Shown here: positions 35,024 to 47,368 of the stretch, piece after piece
Position numbering within the stretch: the stretch's first letter is position 1
Layout of the letters: each line of letters starts with the position of its first letter
Source of the DNA: Rhabdophis nuchalis
Lineage: Eukaryota > Chordata > Lepidosauria > Squamata > Natricidae
Length of the DNA stretch: 64,000 bases
NCBI GenBank assembly: GCA_039707465.1
Contig: CM077649.1
Location: 16,384,001 to 16,448,000 of the forward strand
Reading direction: 5' to 3'
The notes under the pieces: generated by a model
The model's input: only the letters and a program-made list of their open reading frames with translations
The model's database searches: none
Told to the model about the DNA's origin: nothing
Position numbers and translations under genes: made by a program

Positions 35024-35287
35024 ATCTATACCATAAGCTGACCAAGGCACATTGAAATGAATATTCAAGTCCTTTCTCTACCACTTGCTTCTCATAGCAA
35101 CCTATGGAAATTTAATGTTTTTCTCAGATTGAAAAAAATACTGCTAGGGACCCATATCATCTTATTAAAAATAATTTAAATTGGCAGCAAAATTAAGAGA
35201 ATAATGTATTAAAACTAAATACCATAAAATTAAAAGACTACTACTGTTTTCTGCTGCAAAAAGTAGGACTCCTGCAAATTGTGTTAT

Positions 35288-35294
35288 TTTTATT

Positions 35295-35332
<38 letters not shown>

Positions 35333-36603
35333 AATTTCTATACCGCCCTTCTCCCTTCCGGGACTCAGGGCGGTGTACAGGCAACAATAAAATCACAAGT
35401 AAAAAACATAGAAACCTTTAAAAATACATTAAATGATAAATAGCCTGTCTTAAAACCTTGTTAAAATCCCTGCTAAAAAAAACATTCAAAACTATATCAT
35501 TTAAAACTATGCCAGTTAAAAACTATGCCATGCCGGCCGCACAAAATAAATAAGTTTTCAAGGCCCAACAGAAAAGGCGGAGGTCCGTGATTGTCTGTAG
35601 TTCAGGGGATAGGTCATTCCAGAGGGCAGGAGCTGCCACAGAGAAGGCTCTCCCCCTAGGGGCCGCCAGCCAACATTGCCTGGCCGACGGCACCCTGAGG
35701 AGGCCCTCTCTATGGGAGTGAACTGGACGGTGGGAGGTATTTGGTAGCAGGAGGCGGTCTTGCAAATAACCAGGTCCCTTGCCATGGAGCTGCTTTAAAG
35801 GTGGTTACTAATACCTTGAAGCACACCCAGAAAGCCACAGGCAGCCAGTGCAGCTCACGCAGGAGAGGTGTCACGTGGGAGCATCTAGGCGCTCCCAGAA
35901 TCCCCCGCACGGCCGCATTCTGAACCAACTGGAGCCTCCAGGTGCACCTCAAGGGAAGCCCCATATAGAGAGCATTGCAGTAGTCCAGACGGGAGATGAC
36001 GAGGGCTTGAGTGACCGTGCGTAAAGCGTCACGATCCAGAAAGGGGCATAACTGGCGTATCAGGCTAACCTGATAGAAAGCTCTCCTGGCCACGGCTGTC
36101 ATGTGGTCTTCTAGAGACAGCCGAGAGTCCAGGAGGACACCCAAGTTGCGAGCCCTCTCTGTAGGGGCCAATGACTTGCCCCCAATAGCCAGAGATGGTA
36201 CCAACTGGCTATATCGTGACGCCGGAAGCCACAGCCACTCGGTCTTGGACGGGTTGAGTCGGAGCCTGTTTCTCCCCATCCAGACTCGCACGGCCTCCAG
36301 ACACCGGGACATCACTTCCATGGCATCGTTGGGGTGGTCCATGGTAGAGATGTACAGCTTAGTATCATCAGCGTATTGATGGAATTCTACCCCAAAACCA
36401 TGGATGATCTCGGCCAACGGCTTCATGTAGATGTTGAACAGGAGAGGCGAGAGGACCGACCCCTGTGGCACCCCACAAGAGAGGCACCTCAATGTCGACC
36501 TCTGCCCTCCTGCCAACACAAATTGCGACCGGTCGGAGAGGTAGGAGGAGAACCACCGTAGAACGGTGCCCCCACCCCCACCCCCTCCAGCCGGCGCAAC
36601 ATG
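35288..36603 (-). mobile_element. L3/CR1-like LINE, 1.3-kb copy with frameshifted RT
   Basis: Minus-strand copy with a (TTG)n tail at left, hairpin, 3' UTR and an RT fragment. The open part at 35,710-36,519 includes [20 protein letters not shown] and the catalytic YADD (HQYADDTKLYIS). A frameshift near 35,765 separates it from the final C-terminal segment. 5' truncated near 36,603. Confidence 0.87.
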
Positions 36604-36676
36604 ATACCATAATATATGCCATAATTAATATATTTCATATATTATGGTATACCATACCATATGCCATAATTAATAT
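36604..36676. repeat. AT-rich hairpin and direct repeat at a LINE 5' junction
   Basis: ATACCATAATATATG (36,604-36,618) has an exact 15-nt inverted copy at 36,636-36,650. ATGCCATAATTAATAT at 36,616-36,631 is repeated directly at 36,661-36,676. Both lie at the truncation point of the adjacent LINE. Confidence 0.85.
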
Positions 36677-37734
36677 GAACAAATTTAGGTAGAAGGACAA
36701 TATCTTCCTTTAGTACTTTCCATCATGCTGGGTAGAGACCATGACTATTTTAAATTGAGCCTACATCCTGTCATCATTATATAAATTATGCTTAATATGT
36801 TCCCTGCAGCATTATAGACCATAATACTTTTAAGAGGGTTAGTGTGTAGAAAGCTCTATATCTTGTTCATCATTTGAAATGGGGATAGTAATATTTCACA
36901 AGTACCTTATTATAAACAATTTTCACAGTATTGTGCATGGGCTTAGAACTATCCCATCCATTTCCGTTATCTTAAAACGAAGGAAAATGTTTTCATTTTA
37001 AAGAAAAGTAAATTTGATCAGCTTTGTATCAAGCTATCCCAAGAACATTGCTCTCCTCTTGAAAGAATCCTGTTTTTCAGAGTCCTTGTGCAAGATCAGC
37101 AAATCAGATCAAGTTGTTTCTATGTATGGGGAACAATTTTTGAACAATGTTTAATGTAATGTAATAGATTTCCCACCTAAACTTATCTTTTCTAGTGGGT
37201 TTGCAAATCTCCTTTTTACCTGGAAAAATTGATTTGTGCATTTGTTGTTGATCTTTCATCTAAGCATGTGGCTTCCCTCTGAGGATTTATCTCTTTTTTT
37301 CTTCCTCAAATTTTCAAAACTGTTATAGCTATCATAAGCAATATGATAAGAAAGCAATTTCTTTATTCTCCCAAGATCAGAAAATGACTTTTGGAGTGTT
37401 TTGCTAACACAGTAAAATCCAAGTCAGGACATTGTTTTACTGCCTTATTTACTTATATAGTTGTTACCGAAGAGTTCCTTCTATGTTCTCTACCATGGTT
37501 ATAAGGAGACTTCTCTGGTCGCAAGGTAACCTCACATTCTACCATATGTGATCAATAGTACCTATATTTGAGGAACAGTGCTGCCTTCTGCCTGAAGCTT
37601 GCTTACACAAGTTGCTTTTGAAGACAACAGGAAGCAATGATGGCACAGTATTGAAAACCATTGGTTGCCCTCTGACACCACTGGATGACATCACTAGATC
37701 TCCCTGCTTTAGCAGAGTAAGGAAGATACTCGAC
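36677..37734. other. Intron 8 segment, no feature recognised
   Basis: Ordinary AT-rich intron sequence. Confidence 0.4.
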
Positions 37735-38140
37735 CTGTATATTCGACCTGTCCGCTCCCACAGGGAGGGCCTCCTGAGGGTGCCGTCAACCGGTCAATGC
37801 CGGCTGGCGACTCCCAGGGGAAGAGCCTTCTCTGTGGCAGGCCCCGCCCTCTGGAATGACCTGCCCCCCGCCCTCCGTACAATCACGGACCTACGCCTCT
37901 TTCGCCGGGCTTTAAAAACATACTTTTTTTCATGTGGCCGGCCTGGCATAGTCCTTTATTAGAGATTTTTAACTTGGGTTTTAATTATGAATTTTTAGCA
38001 TGGGTTCTTAACTTGATTTAATTTATTTTTAATCATATTTGATTGTATTTATGACTTCTGCTTTTATTATTCCTGTGCACCGCCCTGAGTCCCATTGAGG
38101 AGAGAGGGTGGTATAGAAATATAATAAAATAATAATAATA
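37735..38140 (+). mobile_element. L3/CR1-like LINE 3' fragment
   Basis: ORF end from VRSHREGLLRVPSTGQCRLA to FRRALKTYFFSCGRPG, 3' UTR, a degenerate terminal hairpin and an AATA/AAT tail. Confidence 0.83.
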
Positions 38141-38430
38141 AAATGATACTCAGAGATGATTCACACTCTGGCCAGTGTCTCTTTGCACTTCTACCATCGG
38201 GTAGAAGACATCAAAGTATAGGCAGCTGAACAAACAGGTTTAAAGATAGTTTCTATCCTTGGGCTGTCAGAGTTTTAAATACAACCACAATCATTCCATA
38301 CACACGCTAGTTTTTTTCTTTTTTCTTTCCTCTCTTTTTTCGTTTCTTTTATAATTTTGCACCAGTGAGGTTAAAACCAATTTAGTTGTAAACAACTACA
38401 ATGACAATAAAGATTATATTTATACTTATA
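38141..38430 (+). mobile_element. Possible L2/Rex1-like LINE 3' end
   Basis: One frame reads LPSGRRHQSIGS, a stop, then TNRFKDSFYPWAVRVLN, resembling the C-terminal LPSGRR...R.NRFK.SF.P.A...LN tail of L2/Rex1-type LINEs. It is followed by ACAATGACAATAAAGATTAT and a short tandem tail. Family assignment is tentative. Confidence 0.5.
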
Positions 38431-38805
38431 CTTATGTTCTCTCAGTACAGGTCTGGCCTGCAAGAATTAATAATCACTAAATAACAGCAAATAATTAAGC
38501 ATTTAGGTATCTCTTTCCTACTGTTTAGTGTTTCCACCTGGTGCTCTGACCCACTCATTGGGCCACATAAGCAAATTCTAAAAGTATTGTAAGCTGGCTG
38601 TACCAGGCCATAATCTGGTTTGTTTGATTCAAAAGTTCAATTGTAGTTCTGCCATTGTTCACCATTTTCTCTTTGCAATTATTAACAAGGCTTTCAAGAA
38701 AGCAATTGGTTTATATGGGCTCTTCCATGCAGCCTTATTTTGATGGTGGATTTTTTTTTAAGGTTTTTTGGTGTACTATGTACTATGGTGTTCTTTTGCT
38801 CAATT

Positions 38806-39448
38806 ACTCTCTCTACATGGGGCTTCCCTTGAGGTGCACCCGGAGACTGCAGATGGTCCAGAACGCAGCCGCGCGGGCAATCTTGGGTACTTCTAGGTTT
38901 ACCCATGTAACACCTCTCCTGCGCGAGCTGCACTGGCTGCCTGTCGTCTTCCGGGTGCGCTTCAAGGTATTAATTATCATCTTTAAAGCGCTCCATGGCT
39001 CGGGACCTAGCTATTTGCGGGATCGGATCCTGCCGCATACATCCTCATGGCCGATTCGCTCCCACAGAGAGGGACTTCTCCGGGTGCCGTCCACTAGACT
39101 TTGTCAGCGGGCGACGCCCAGGGGAAGGGCTCTCTCTGTGGCGGGCCCAGCCCTCTGGAATGACCTTCCCCCCGACATTAGAACAACCACGGACCTCCGC
39201 TCCTTCCGTCTGAAATTAAAAACATATTTTTTCTGCTTGGCCGGCCTGGGGTAGTCTCTCTCTATGGGGTTTTAGTTGTTTAGGGAATTTTAGTTATAAT
39301 GGGTATTTTAGCACAGGCATTGTTTAATCTGTTTTTAAGATGTTGTTTTGATTGTATTTATGGTTTTAGTTTCCCTGTGCACCGCTCCGAGTCCCTACGG
39401 GGAGAGGAGCGGTCAAGAAATTAAATATATTATTATTATTATTATTAA
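38806..39448 (+). mobile_element. L3/CR1-like LINE 3' fragment
   Basis: Starts at CTCTCTACATGGGGCTTCCC and contains the RT-distal ORF through 39,254 (LKTYFFCLAGLG), 3' UTR, hairpin and ATT tail. Upstream in-frame codons belong to the intron, not the element. Confidence 0.87.
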
Positions 39449-39487
39449 TTGAGCCAATAAGCCGCAATGTATTTAATGCCTCTAAAC

Positions 39488-39607
39488 CAGAGGTTCCCAA
39501 ACTTGGCAACTTTAAGACTTGTGGACTTCAACTCCAGCTATGCTAGCTGGAGAATTCTGGGAGTTGAAGTCCACAAGTCTTAAAGTTGCCAAGTTTGGGA
39601 ACCTCTG
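39488..39607. mobile_element. Palindromic hAT MITE (CAGAGGTTCCCAAAC subtype)
   Basis: A 120-bp palindrome flanked by the exact 8-bp duplication CTCTAAAC. Same subtype as 61,624-61,758 but with a short deletion in the left arm. Confidence 0.92.
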
Positions 39608-39615
39608 CTCTAAAC

Positions 39616-40631
39616 AAAGGTTGTTATTTATACTATTATCCCAACCAAGTTCAGAGAATATCCAACACAAGGGACAACAGTGTATTGTTCATGCTTTTTA
39701 GATGAGCCTGAAGGACCTGATATTGCTGTCACATGCTTTGCATTATCTCACCTATTTGTGTCCTATGCAGTTCTTTATTTCAAGATCATTGATCTAAGTT
39801 TCTCCAGAGAGACTGTCAATTGGCACAAAACATAAAAGTCACCTCTTCAATGACGCAATAGTGAAAAATGGTGCACAACTGATCTTTATAAAATAAAGGC
39901 CAGGTATAGCATTAATAAGAGATAAGTTCTACACATTTTTAATTTCCTGAATTATTATTATACATATCTCATTCATCTTTAGTTCAATCTGTTTACCACA
40001 GAAATGTGAAAAGGTGTATGAAAGGTTGACTTTAATATCTTGCTCTGTCATGCACTGGCTAAGAATAAGATCCAACTGGACGCTATGATCCAGTGGTCTA
40101 AGGTAAGATCCATTGTGGAGAGATCCTAAATTTGGATCTCATCATGCAAAGGGACACTTTTTTGGTAAGAAATGTTGTAACATAATTATGTGTGTCTAAT
40201 GTATGTGAGTTCTCTGCATATTTGTTCCCTAAATCTAGGCCATACCCTTCAAAATACAGTATTTCATACTTTTTCATATTTCTTTCCATTTAAAAAAATC
40301 CCCTTTTACAAAAGCATATTTTATATTTGTGAATCAGTGGAATTTTAGAGGCAAAACAGAAAATATTTCCTATTGATCTAGCAGCCATTTCTGGCTACAT
40401 CTCTCTATTTTCTAATGTTCAGACCAGTTCAGAGGATGCCAAATAATGCATAATGCTTTTGAAAATGTTTGCGCTACCCAATCCTATTATGATTTTGTAT
40501 TGCGGTTCTGAAAATATTCAGAATATCTATCAACATATAAATTTTGCATTTCTTTAATAATTTCTTAAATGGATTTTTGTCTAGAAAGGTTAGATGATAA
40601 GAATATTTTCTGCTGACACATTAGGTTCTTC
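39616..40631. other. Intron 8, no feature recognised
   Basis: AT-rich intron sequence. Confidence 0.4.
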
Positions 40632-40760
40632 ACTGATTGACAGCCCGGGTTCAAGACCCGAGCTCCATACAGTTTCTGTTACTTGCCCAGGTTCCTGCAG
40701 ACTTAGAAGTTTGAAATCATGCAAATACAAGTACATTAATAGATTTTACTGATTTGCGGC
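40632..40760 (+). mobile_element. Degraded SINE fragment
   Basis: GGGTTCAAGACCCGAGCTCC (B-box-like) followed by GTTACTTGCCCAGGTTCCTG and AGTTTGAAATCATGCAAATA matches the body of the SINE at 59,932 with deletions. It is not a functional tRNA. Confidence 0.55.
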
Positions 40761-40821
40761 ATATCTTTGTTTTTCATTACTCCATTTGTACAATAATGTG
40801 AAGATTTTATGGGGTGTCCTG

Positions 40822-41280
40822 AAGGTGCTTTTTCAATTGGACTTTCTGGTTTTTCTTTGAAGATGTTTCATTTCTCATCAAAGAAGCTGCTTCAGATTTG
40901 AAGGGTTGAAGAAGCATCTTGGATGAGAAGTGAAATCAGAGGTGGGTTCCTATTGGTTTGGCCCGGTTTGGCCGAACCGGTAGTGGTATGGTGGCCTGGG
41001 TTGCTGGAACCGGCAGTGACCCAGGCCCGCCTTGCCCCTGAACCGGTTCCCTGGTCGCTGTTGCTGCCATCTTGGATTTGAGTTCTGCATATGTACAGAA
41101 CAATTTTAATTGAACTGTGCATGCATGCAAAGGGCGCACATGTGCGAACTGGCAGTAAAGTCGGCCAGAATCCACCCCTGAGCAAAACATCATCAAAGAA
41201 AAAACGAAAAGTTCAGTTGCCTCTTGAAAAAGCATCTTTTGAACAACCATGATCTGGATGGCTGAGAACCTTCATAGACA
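40822..41280. repeat. Palindromic 'GAAACGTCTTC' repeat, copy 2, split by a hAT element
   Basis: The left part (40,822-40,936) and right part (41,181-41,280) belong to one repeat of the family at 21,926 and 63,370. A hAT MITE lies between them. Confidence 0.6.
40937..41180. mobile_element. hAT MITE (CAGAGGTGGGTTCCTA ends)
   Basis: Ends CAGAGGTGGGTTCC and GAATCCACCCCTG. Flanks AGTGAAAT and AGCAAAAC are both derivable from AGCGAAAC of the surrounding repeat consensus, so the duplication has decayed. Confidence 0.75.
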
Positions 41281-43131
41281 TTTTATGAGGTGTTACCTAT
41301 TTTATGGAGTATTAGCTATGTTGACTTTCCTTAGTTCTTTTGTTTCCTTACTTCTTTTGCAGCTGAAGTGCTGATATTGTTAGGTGTGTGTGTATGTGTG
41401 TGTGAGAGTTTGTGTGTGTGTGTTTTTTCTCATCATCAGCCACAGAAGGAAGATAAGACTACTAGATCCTCAAAATTAATCAGAACCCATATCGATATTT
41501 TATTGCTTGATGTTTTCAGGAAGCTTGTTGATTTGATCTCGAATTAGTGAATTCAAAACTGGAGGAAACAGTTGTCGGTTATTGATCATTTGACATCAAG
41601 CAGGAATTTCAAGAGGGGTAGCTCAGTTTAAATAAATACAGACATTTTTCCCCCGATATGTGAGATTTTATAGATTTAGTTTGCTAGTAATTTTCATGCA
41701 CTAAAATTTTAATCTAGAATTATGTGTGCAAATCTAATTGGAGCCAGAGCTAAGTGTAGAATTATAATGTTGTGGACAGCCTCGCCTTGTTTTTTTTAAG
41801 TCTACAGAATAGGATTAGATGTAATAGAAGATTACAGGATAGGATTAGATGTAATAGAAGAGTCACTATATTTTTCTCGCTGACTTATTGGAATAATTTA
41901 TTTCATATATTAGAAGGGGAGAATGGTATAGTTATTATTGTCTTATTATTGCTGCTCAACTGTAAAAGTAGCCCATTCCATTTCCAAAAAATTAAGTTTA
42001 AATTGATACTATTAACATTGAATGTTATTTGATTTGCTGAGTGTCATCATTTAATATCTGAATGCTTTTTCACTACTCAAAGTGACATTTATGTGACCTT
42101 TCTTCACCTAAATACAGCAAACTTGTTTCCATCTGTATTATGTTTATAATGAATCTCTTTTGGAGCATATGGAAAAATAAATAAAATGAGCCTTTGAATG
42201 CAATACAGGCCCAGTTTGTAATAGGTAACCTGTAGATTCTTGTAAGCTACCTTGAACATTGGAATATAGAAATTTATATAAACTATAAATCAATAATAAC
42301 TCAAAGAAATAAATGTATTAGCAATATATAGTCTATTTATTTATTTTCATGCTTTAATTTGAATAAATCGATTGTGATATATGTTTGAAAGGGAATGGAT
42401 ATGCAATAGTTTTTTTACTATAGAGTTTAATAATATATGTATCAGCAAAATATGGTTTCTTCTATGAGAATTTATATTTACAGCTGTCAAAATGCACAGA
42501 TATATTGTACATTCTGCTGTATGTAGAAAAACATCAGTTTAATTGATATGCCTTTATGTCTAAGAATTGGTGTAGAATTATAATTAATTATAGAAAGCCA
42601 CAACATATTGTGTAGGTAGACAAGGATCTACAATATCTGAAACTAGGAAGTGTCCATGATCTTTTACAAAGGTTCAAAGGTGACTAATTTGCAAAACATG
42701 CGCTTAACTTTGGAGGCATATATAGGATTTTGACAAACTAAAACCAAACTGAACCCATGCTCAGTCAAATGTATTTAAGCTGAATAGATATATTGATCTA
42801 CATTTGAATCTGGAAACCAGTATAATTCTGACATGCCACTTTTTGTAATGCCACAATCTATGTAATGGATACACAGGTGAATTTAATAGATGGTGATGCT
42901 CACATATAGCTCCATATTTGAAATGGAATCATCAGGGCTGAGTTATGTTATTTCATAGCACACAAGTTTTTACTCCTCTGCAAACTACCCTTATTAGCAT
43001 AAAAATGATCTTATAGACTTCAACTTTCCTTTTAAGAAGTAAGTGTTTGTGAGTCTCTTTGGAAGTTTACACAGCCCTACTTCCACTTCCATCACAAACA
43101 CACACATAGCTAATGCTCATAATTATATACA
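41281..43131. other. Intron 8, unique sequence with small repeats
   Basis: A GT-rich patch lies at about 41,381-41,425. A direct tandem duplication of GGATTAGATGTAATAGAAGA lies at about 41,811-41,862. No gene. Confidence 0.5.
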
Positions 43132-43139
43132 GCATAGAC

Positions 43140-43339
43140 CAGGGGTCCCCAACCTTTGCAACTTTAAGTCTGAAGGACTTCAGCTTCCAGACTTCTCCAG
43201 CCAGCTTTGCTGGCTGGAGAGGTCTGAGAGCTGAAGTCCTTCAGACTTAAAGTTGCAAAGGTTGGAGACCCCTGACCTAGTGGGTCTCAGGAAATGGCCT
43301 TTTTCAACCATTATCAGTTGCAAAGGTTGGGGACCCCTG
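43140..43339. mobile_element. Palindromic hAT MITE containing another element's flank
   Basis: A 200-bp element with flanking duplications GCATAGAC / GTATAGAC (one mismatch). It contains three terminus-like sequences: left end at 43,140, an internal end at 43,274 and the right end at 43,339. The extra segment 43,275-43,312 is the exact reverse complement of 31,831-31,868, the host flank of another MITE. Confidence 0.92.
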
Positions 43340-43669
43340 GTATAGACGAATCTCTGAAGAAGAAAAAGATATGTGTTCAGGGGAAGAGACACAAATCTTT
43401 TATTTTACCAAATTACATTGATAAATCATTGCACGTATATCTGTGTGTTCAGAGTGAGTGGACAGAGATTTTTTTCTTAAACCCTCTAAATATATATATC
43501 CTTCACAAACACTGTATTTGCATGAGGTGACATCATGCTATTTGTTCAAGTTCATGTTTTGCTAACTTTTTCAATAAGATGTCCATATATAAGCAAAACT
43601 ATCAGATTATATTATTCTATCAAGATGGACTTTAGAATCCCATACGATTAGATCTGGTTTAGAAATTAA

Positions 43670-44228
43670 TGGTGCTTGTTACCATCTTCAAATCGCTCCA
43701 TGGCTCGGGGCCTAGCTACTTGCGGGACCGTCTCCTGCCACATACCTCCCTGCGTCCGATACGCTCCCACAGAGAGGGCCTACTGAGGGTACCAACCGCC
43801 GGTCAATGCCGGCTAGTGGTGCCCAGGGGTAGAGTCTTCTCTGTGGCAGGGCCGGCCCTTTGGAACGACCTACCCCCCCGAACTTCGCACTATCACGGAC
43901 CTTCCCCTCTTTCGCCACTCACTTAAAACATATTTTTTTCAGCAATCTGGTCTTGTGTAATAGTTTAGACTTTCATAATATAACATCTGCCAAATACGTA
44001 AATGGATGTTAGATTTTAGGGGAATTTTAGCATAGGCTGGGTTGTAATTTTAATGTTCTTAAATTTTAGTACAGGTTAATTTAATTCGTTTTTAACTTTG
44101 GATATATTGCATGTTTTTATATGGTTTTTAATTTTTCCTGTACACCGCCCCGAGTCCCTTCGGGGAGAGGGGGCGGTTTATAAATCTAATAAATTATTAT
44201 TAAATTATTATTATTATTATTATTATTA
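43670..44228 (+). mobile_element. L3/CR1-like LINE 3' fragment
   Basis: RT-distal ORF end (IRSHREGLLRVPTAGQCRLV, frame broken near 43,880 by an extra C), long 3' UTR, terminal hairpin and ATT tail. Starts near the CTTGTTACCATCTTCAAATC word. Confidence 0.85.
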
Positions 44229-44900
44229 ATAGTCACCATGTAGTCCAGTTTGAACCCAGTTCAGCGTTATGGATCCAACATTCCTTGTTTATCACCTTCT
44301 CTTCCTAGTTTGGAAAAGTGACACACAAGGATAGAATTTTTTTGCATGCATAGTACTGTATATCTGCAATATTCAAATGTTATACTTCTCAAAAAGCTTT
44401 ACTTTGTTATACATACAAATTGATTGGAACCACATAATAGAAACGATTTCTAGTTTACAACCGAAACTATATAACTATTAAAGTGAAAAGGATTGTCCAA
44501 GTTATTCCTGTCACCATATATGATAATTGTGCTATAGTACTTATTTATATATTACAGGATTAGAACAGAAGAAAAAATACTCAGATCTAGTACAGATTCG
44601 TATATTAATTACAAGCGAAATGTATTTTGTGAAGTTTTCTGAAAGTAAGGGCCTATAGAAAACGCAGGTGAAGAAATATGTAAAATTGAAATAAAATCAA
44701 TGAGGGCATTTCTAATTTAGATAGATGAAAGATCAGTACTATTAATTATTAAATCTAATAATCCAGAATAATTAACTCAGTAAATCTTAATGCTTTTAGA
44801 GAATTATAATGAAAATCTTAGTATACAATTATAATAGTTTTGCATTTTATTTTTAATGAAGCATTGTTATGTGTTCTTTTTTGTTCTTTTATAAATTAAG
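44229..44900. other. End of intron 8, upstream of the cassette exon
   Basis: AT-rich, no repeat recognised. It leads into the weak acceptor of cassette exon 9. Confidence 0.45.
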
Positions 44901-44945
44901 GTTGCTGGTGAACTTTCTAATCATTTATATAACGTTTGGAAGAAG
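44901..44945 (+). CDS. GRIK1: GRIK1 cassette exon 9, 15-residue GluR5-1 insert
   Basis: A 45-nt cassette between TATAAATTAAG and AAG|GTTTGT encodes VAGELSNHLYNVWKK. It falls in phase 0 exactly between exon 8 and exon 10. By position, length and sequence (AGE.S.HLY.VWKK) it is the alternative 15-amino-acid segment that separates the GluR5-1 and GluR5-2 forms of GRIK1. Inclusion lengthens the linker before S1; skipping keeps the frame. The acceptor has a weak pyrimidine tract, interrupted by ATAAATTA, which fits optional use. It is too short for ordinary ORF lists and sits between introns of 10.1 and 6.7 kb. Confidence 0.9.
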
Positions 44946-47360
44946 GTTTGTATCTAGACAAGCTATGTAAGGAACTGTTACTTCAAGTCTCAAACTATTC
45001 CTTGGGATTTTGAAAAATGGTATTAAATTGCAGTTTCGAGACAATATATTGGAATGTGTTTTCCTGTGCAAAACAGATTTTTGAGCATATAGGAAGTCTT
45101 GCTACACAATAGACTGGGATGAATACATAATAATTACAGTTCAGAACACAATGACATTATCAACCTGGTTTAATCCAAATCATAGCCAAACAAAGTATTA
45201 GCTGTACTGCAAAAATCAAAATTAAATTATCATTGTGCTTTTATGAATGAATAAAGATCTCCCTCTTTCAAGGATCTGTAATGGTTAGTGAAAGATTTGA
45301 TAGAAAGGGTGCTAAATGCATTACAAGGTATTGATTTGCCATCAATTTGCACCTTATAATGATTGGATCAGATTCCTTTAATTTAATTTATAATCCACCT
45401 TTTTGTTCTAGTGAGGACTGCATGCAGTTACAAAAAATGTTTTGATCAATGCAACATTACTGTGGATGATAATGAATAATATTTTGTCTTAATGTGGACT
45501 CATATAATATATATGGGCATGCACGTGTATAAAAACCAATATCAGTTATAATATAGATGTAAATTATTTTTGATTAAAGAACACTTCTGTCCACATAAGA
45601 GACATATTGAGAACTGTTCACTGGATTGAAAAGTAATGCATCCATAACAAATTCCATTGCATATCGGAAAAAAAATTTGGTGCCATTAAATAGAATCACT
45701 TTCTCTTTTTTAAATTTCCTGTATCACATATTTTGTATCACAAATACATTAATCAGGAAACATGTGCCTATTGGCGCAGTATATTTAGTTTGAGCTATAC
45801 TCGTAATAAAATATCTAATTATTAAACTTTTTATAACTGTGAAGCTAATTAATAATAAGGAACAAAAGTTTATTTAAAGCTGAATGCAAAGATTCAGTTT
45901 GGTAAATGATTCAGATCATTTGAATTCATTAATGAAGCCAAATAAGCCTGGTTCCTTGCGTCAACGTCTCAAATTCAGAATCAGAACCAATTTGCATGTT
46001 CTTAATATTTTTATTATCGGTGATAACTATCATCCACAATCTGCCATGCAATAATATATGTGAAGGGAGTTTATTTTAAATTAATTTAATTTGGTACTTA
46101 TTCAGTTCATGTGTTGGGAAGTATTTCTCACAGAATACACTGTGAATTGTCACTAAACTGCAATAAGCCTGAATTCCCCCTAGTGATGTGATCCGTGATG
46201 TTATTCCTTCAAACACAATTCTGATCTTTCACTGCTGTAAAAACTAACACACACTGTCATCCCACTAATATTAATGTATTGTAGTTCTATATTTTATCTT
46301 GTACTGTTTGTGATTGTGCTGGTTGGTTTTATTTTTTATTTTTATACTGGTGTTTTTATAATTTCACATTACCTATATTTCAAACACATTTTAAAATATT
46401 TTAAAATATAAGGTGGCAACTTGTGGAGGCATAGAATCTTTACAGCCAGAAGATTGTGGCTTTAACATTGCCAGAATATCCCTAGGATTGGAGCCAGCGG
46501 AACAGCAAATCAGACTTAAGAAAGAGATCAGGAGAGAAAAAGGAAACTAATACATGTGCCCTTGGGTAAAATAGAGGAATATAGAAGTCTAGTTTCCAGG
46601 GATGGAGAAAAAGAGGAAACAATTGGCCAGCATTCTCAATAACCAGTAATCTTGGTTGAGTCGGTACAGCTCAAGTAGCTGGGAAGTATAGATCTGAAAT
46701 TTGCTGTGCTGATCAACACCAGAGAAATTAGATGATTGGTCAAGGCTAGCATGCAGCATCTTCTTGTTTTTATTACTTTACTGCCCAGAGAAAGTGGACA
46801 ACCATTAATTTATCATTTATAAATGGACTTTCATTTTAATTCTCCCTTCCTTGGCCATCTTGGATAGAATATATGGAACTTGGATTCCATCAACATCTAG
46901 AGGTTGTCTTCTCCCTGGTTCTTCTATATTGATATACTTCTCTGGGGGGGGGGGGGGACCCTACTTTACAATATAATAATATTCTTAGTTTTAGAATCAA
47001 TGCTGTTGAATTGATTTCTTTATAAATGCATATAATAATTATCTGAAGCAATGACACTGTTATTCTTGATTTGTAGAAAATAAGTACAGTAGTTCTGCTT
47101 TGAGTGTGCCATCATATTTTGATATTTGAGAAAAGACCAACCAACAGGGTATAAACTACTTTTGAGAGCCAATTCATAGATGGTGTCTGTGAGATTATAA
47201 TCTCAAAAGACCTCATCAAGATACTGTATTGAATCCTGGAAAATCTAAAGATGTATCCTTACTTTCAACACATATCCTTTGGGGCAACAGCAGTATCATA
47301 CAAAGTACAGAAAAGAAGTAAATAGAAAACAAAATAAATTAAAGACAAAGACAAAATATA
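44946..47360. other. GRIK1 intron 9, first part
   Basis: About 2.4 kb free of recognisable transposons, the longest such stretch around an exon here. A run of 14 G occurs at 46,944-46,957. Confidence 0.5.
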
Positions 47361-47368
47361 GCCTAACG

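Noticed and set aside
40620..40700. Possible tRNA gene (GGGTTCAAGACCC box)
   Set aside because: Only a B-box-like word; the flanking sequence matches a SINE body and no cloverleaf can be drawn.
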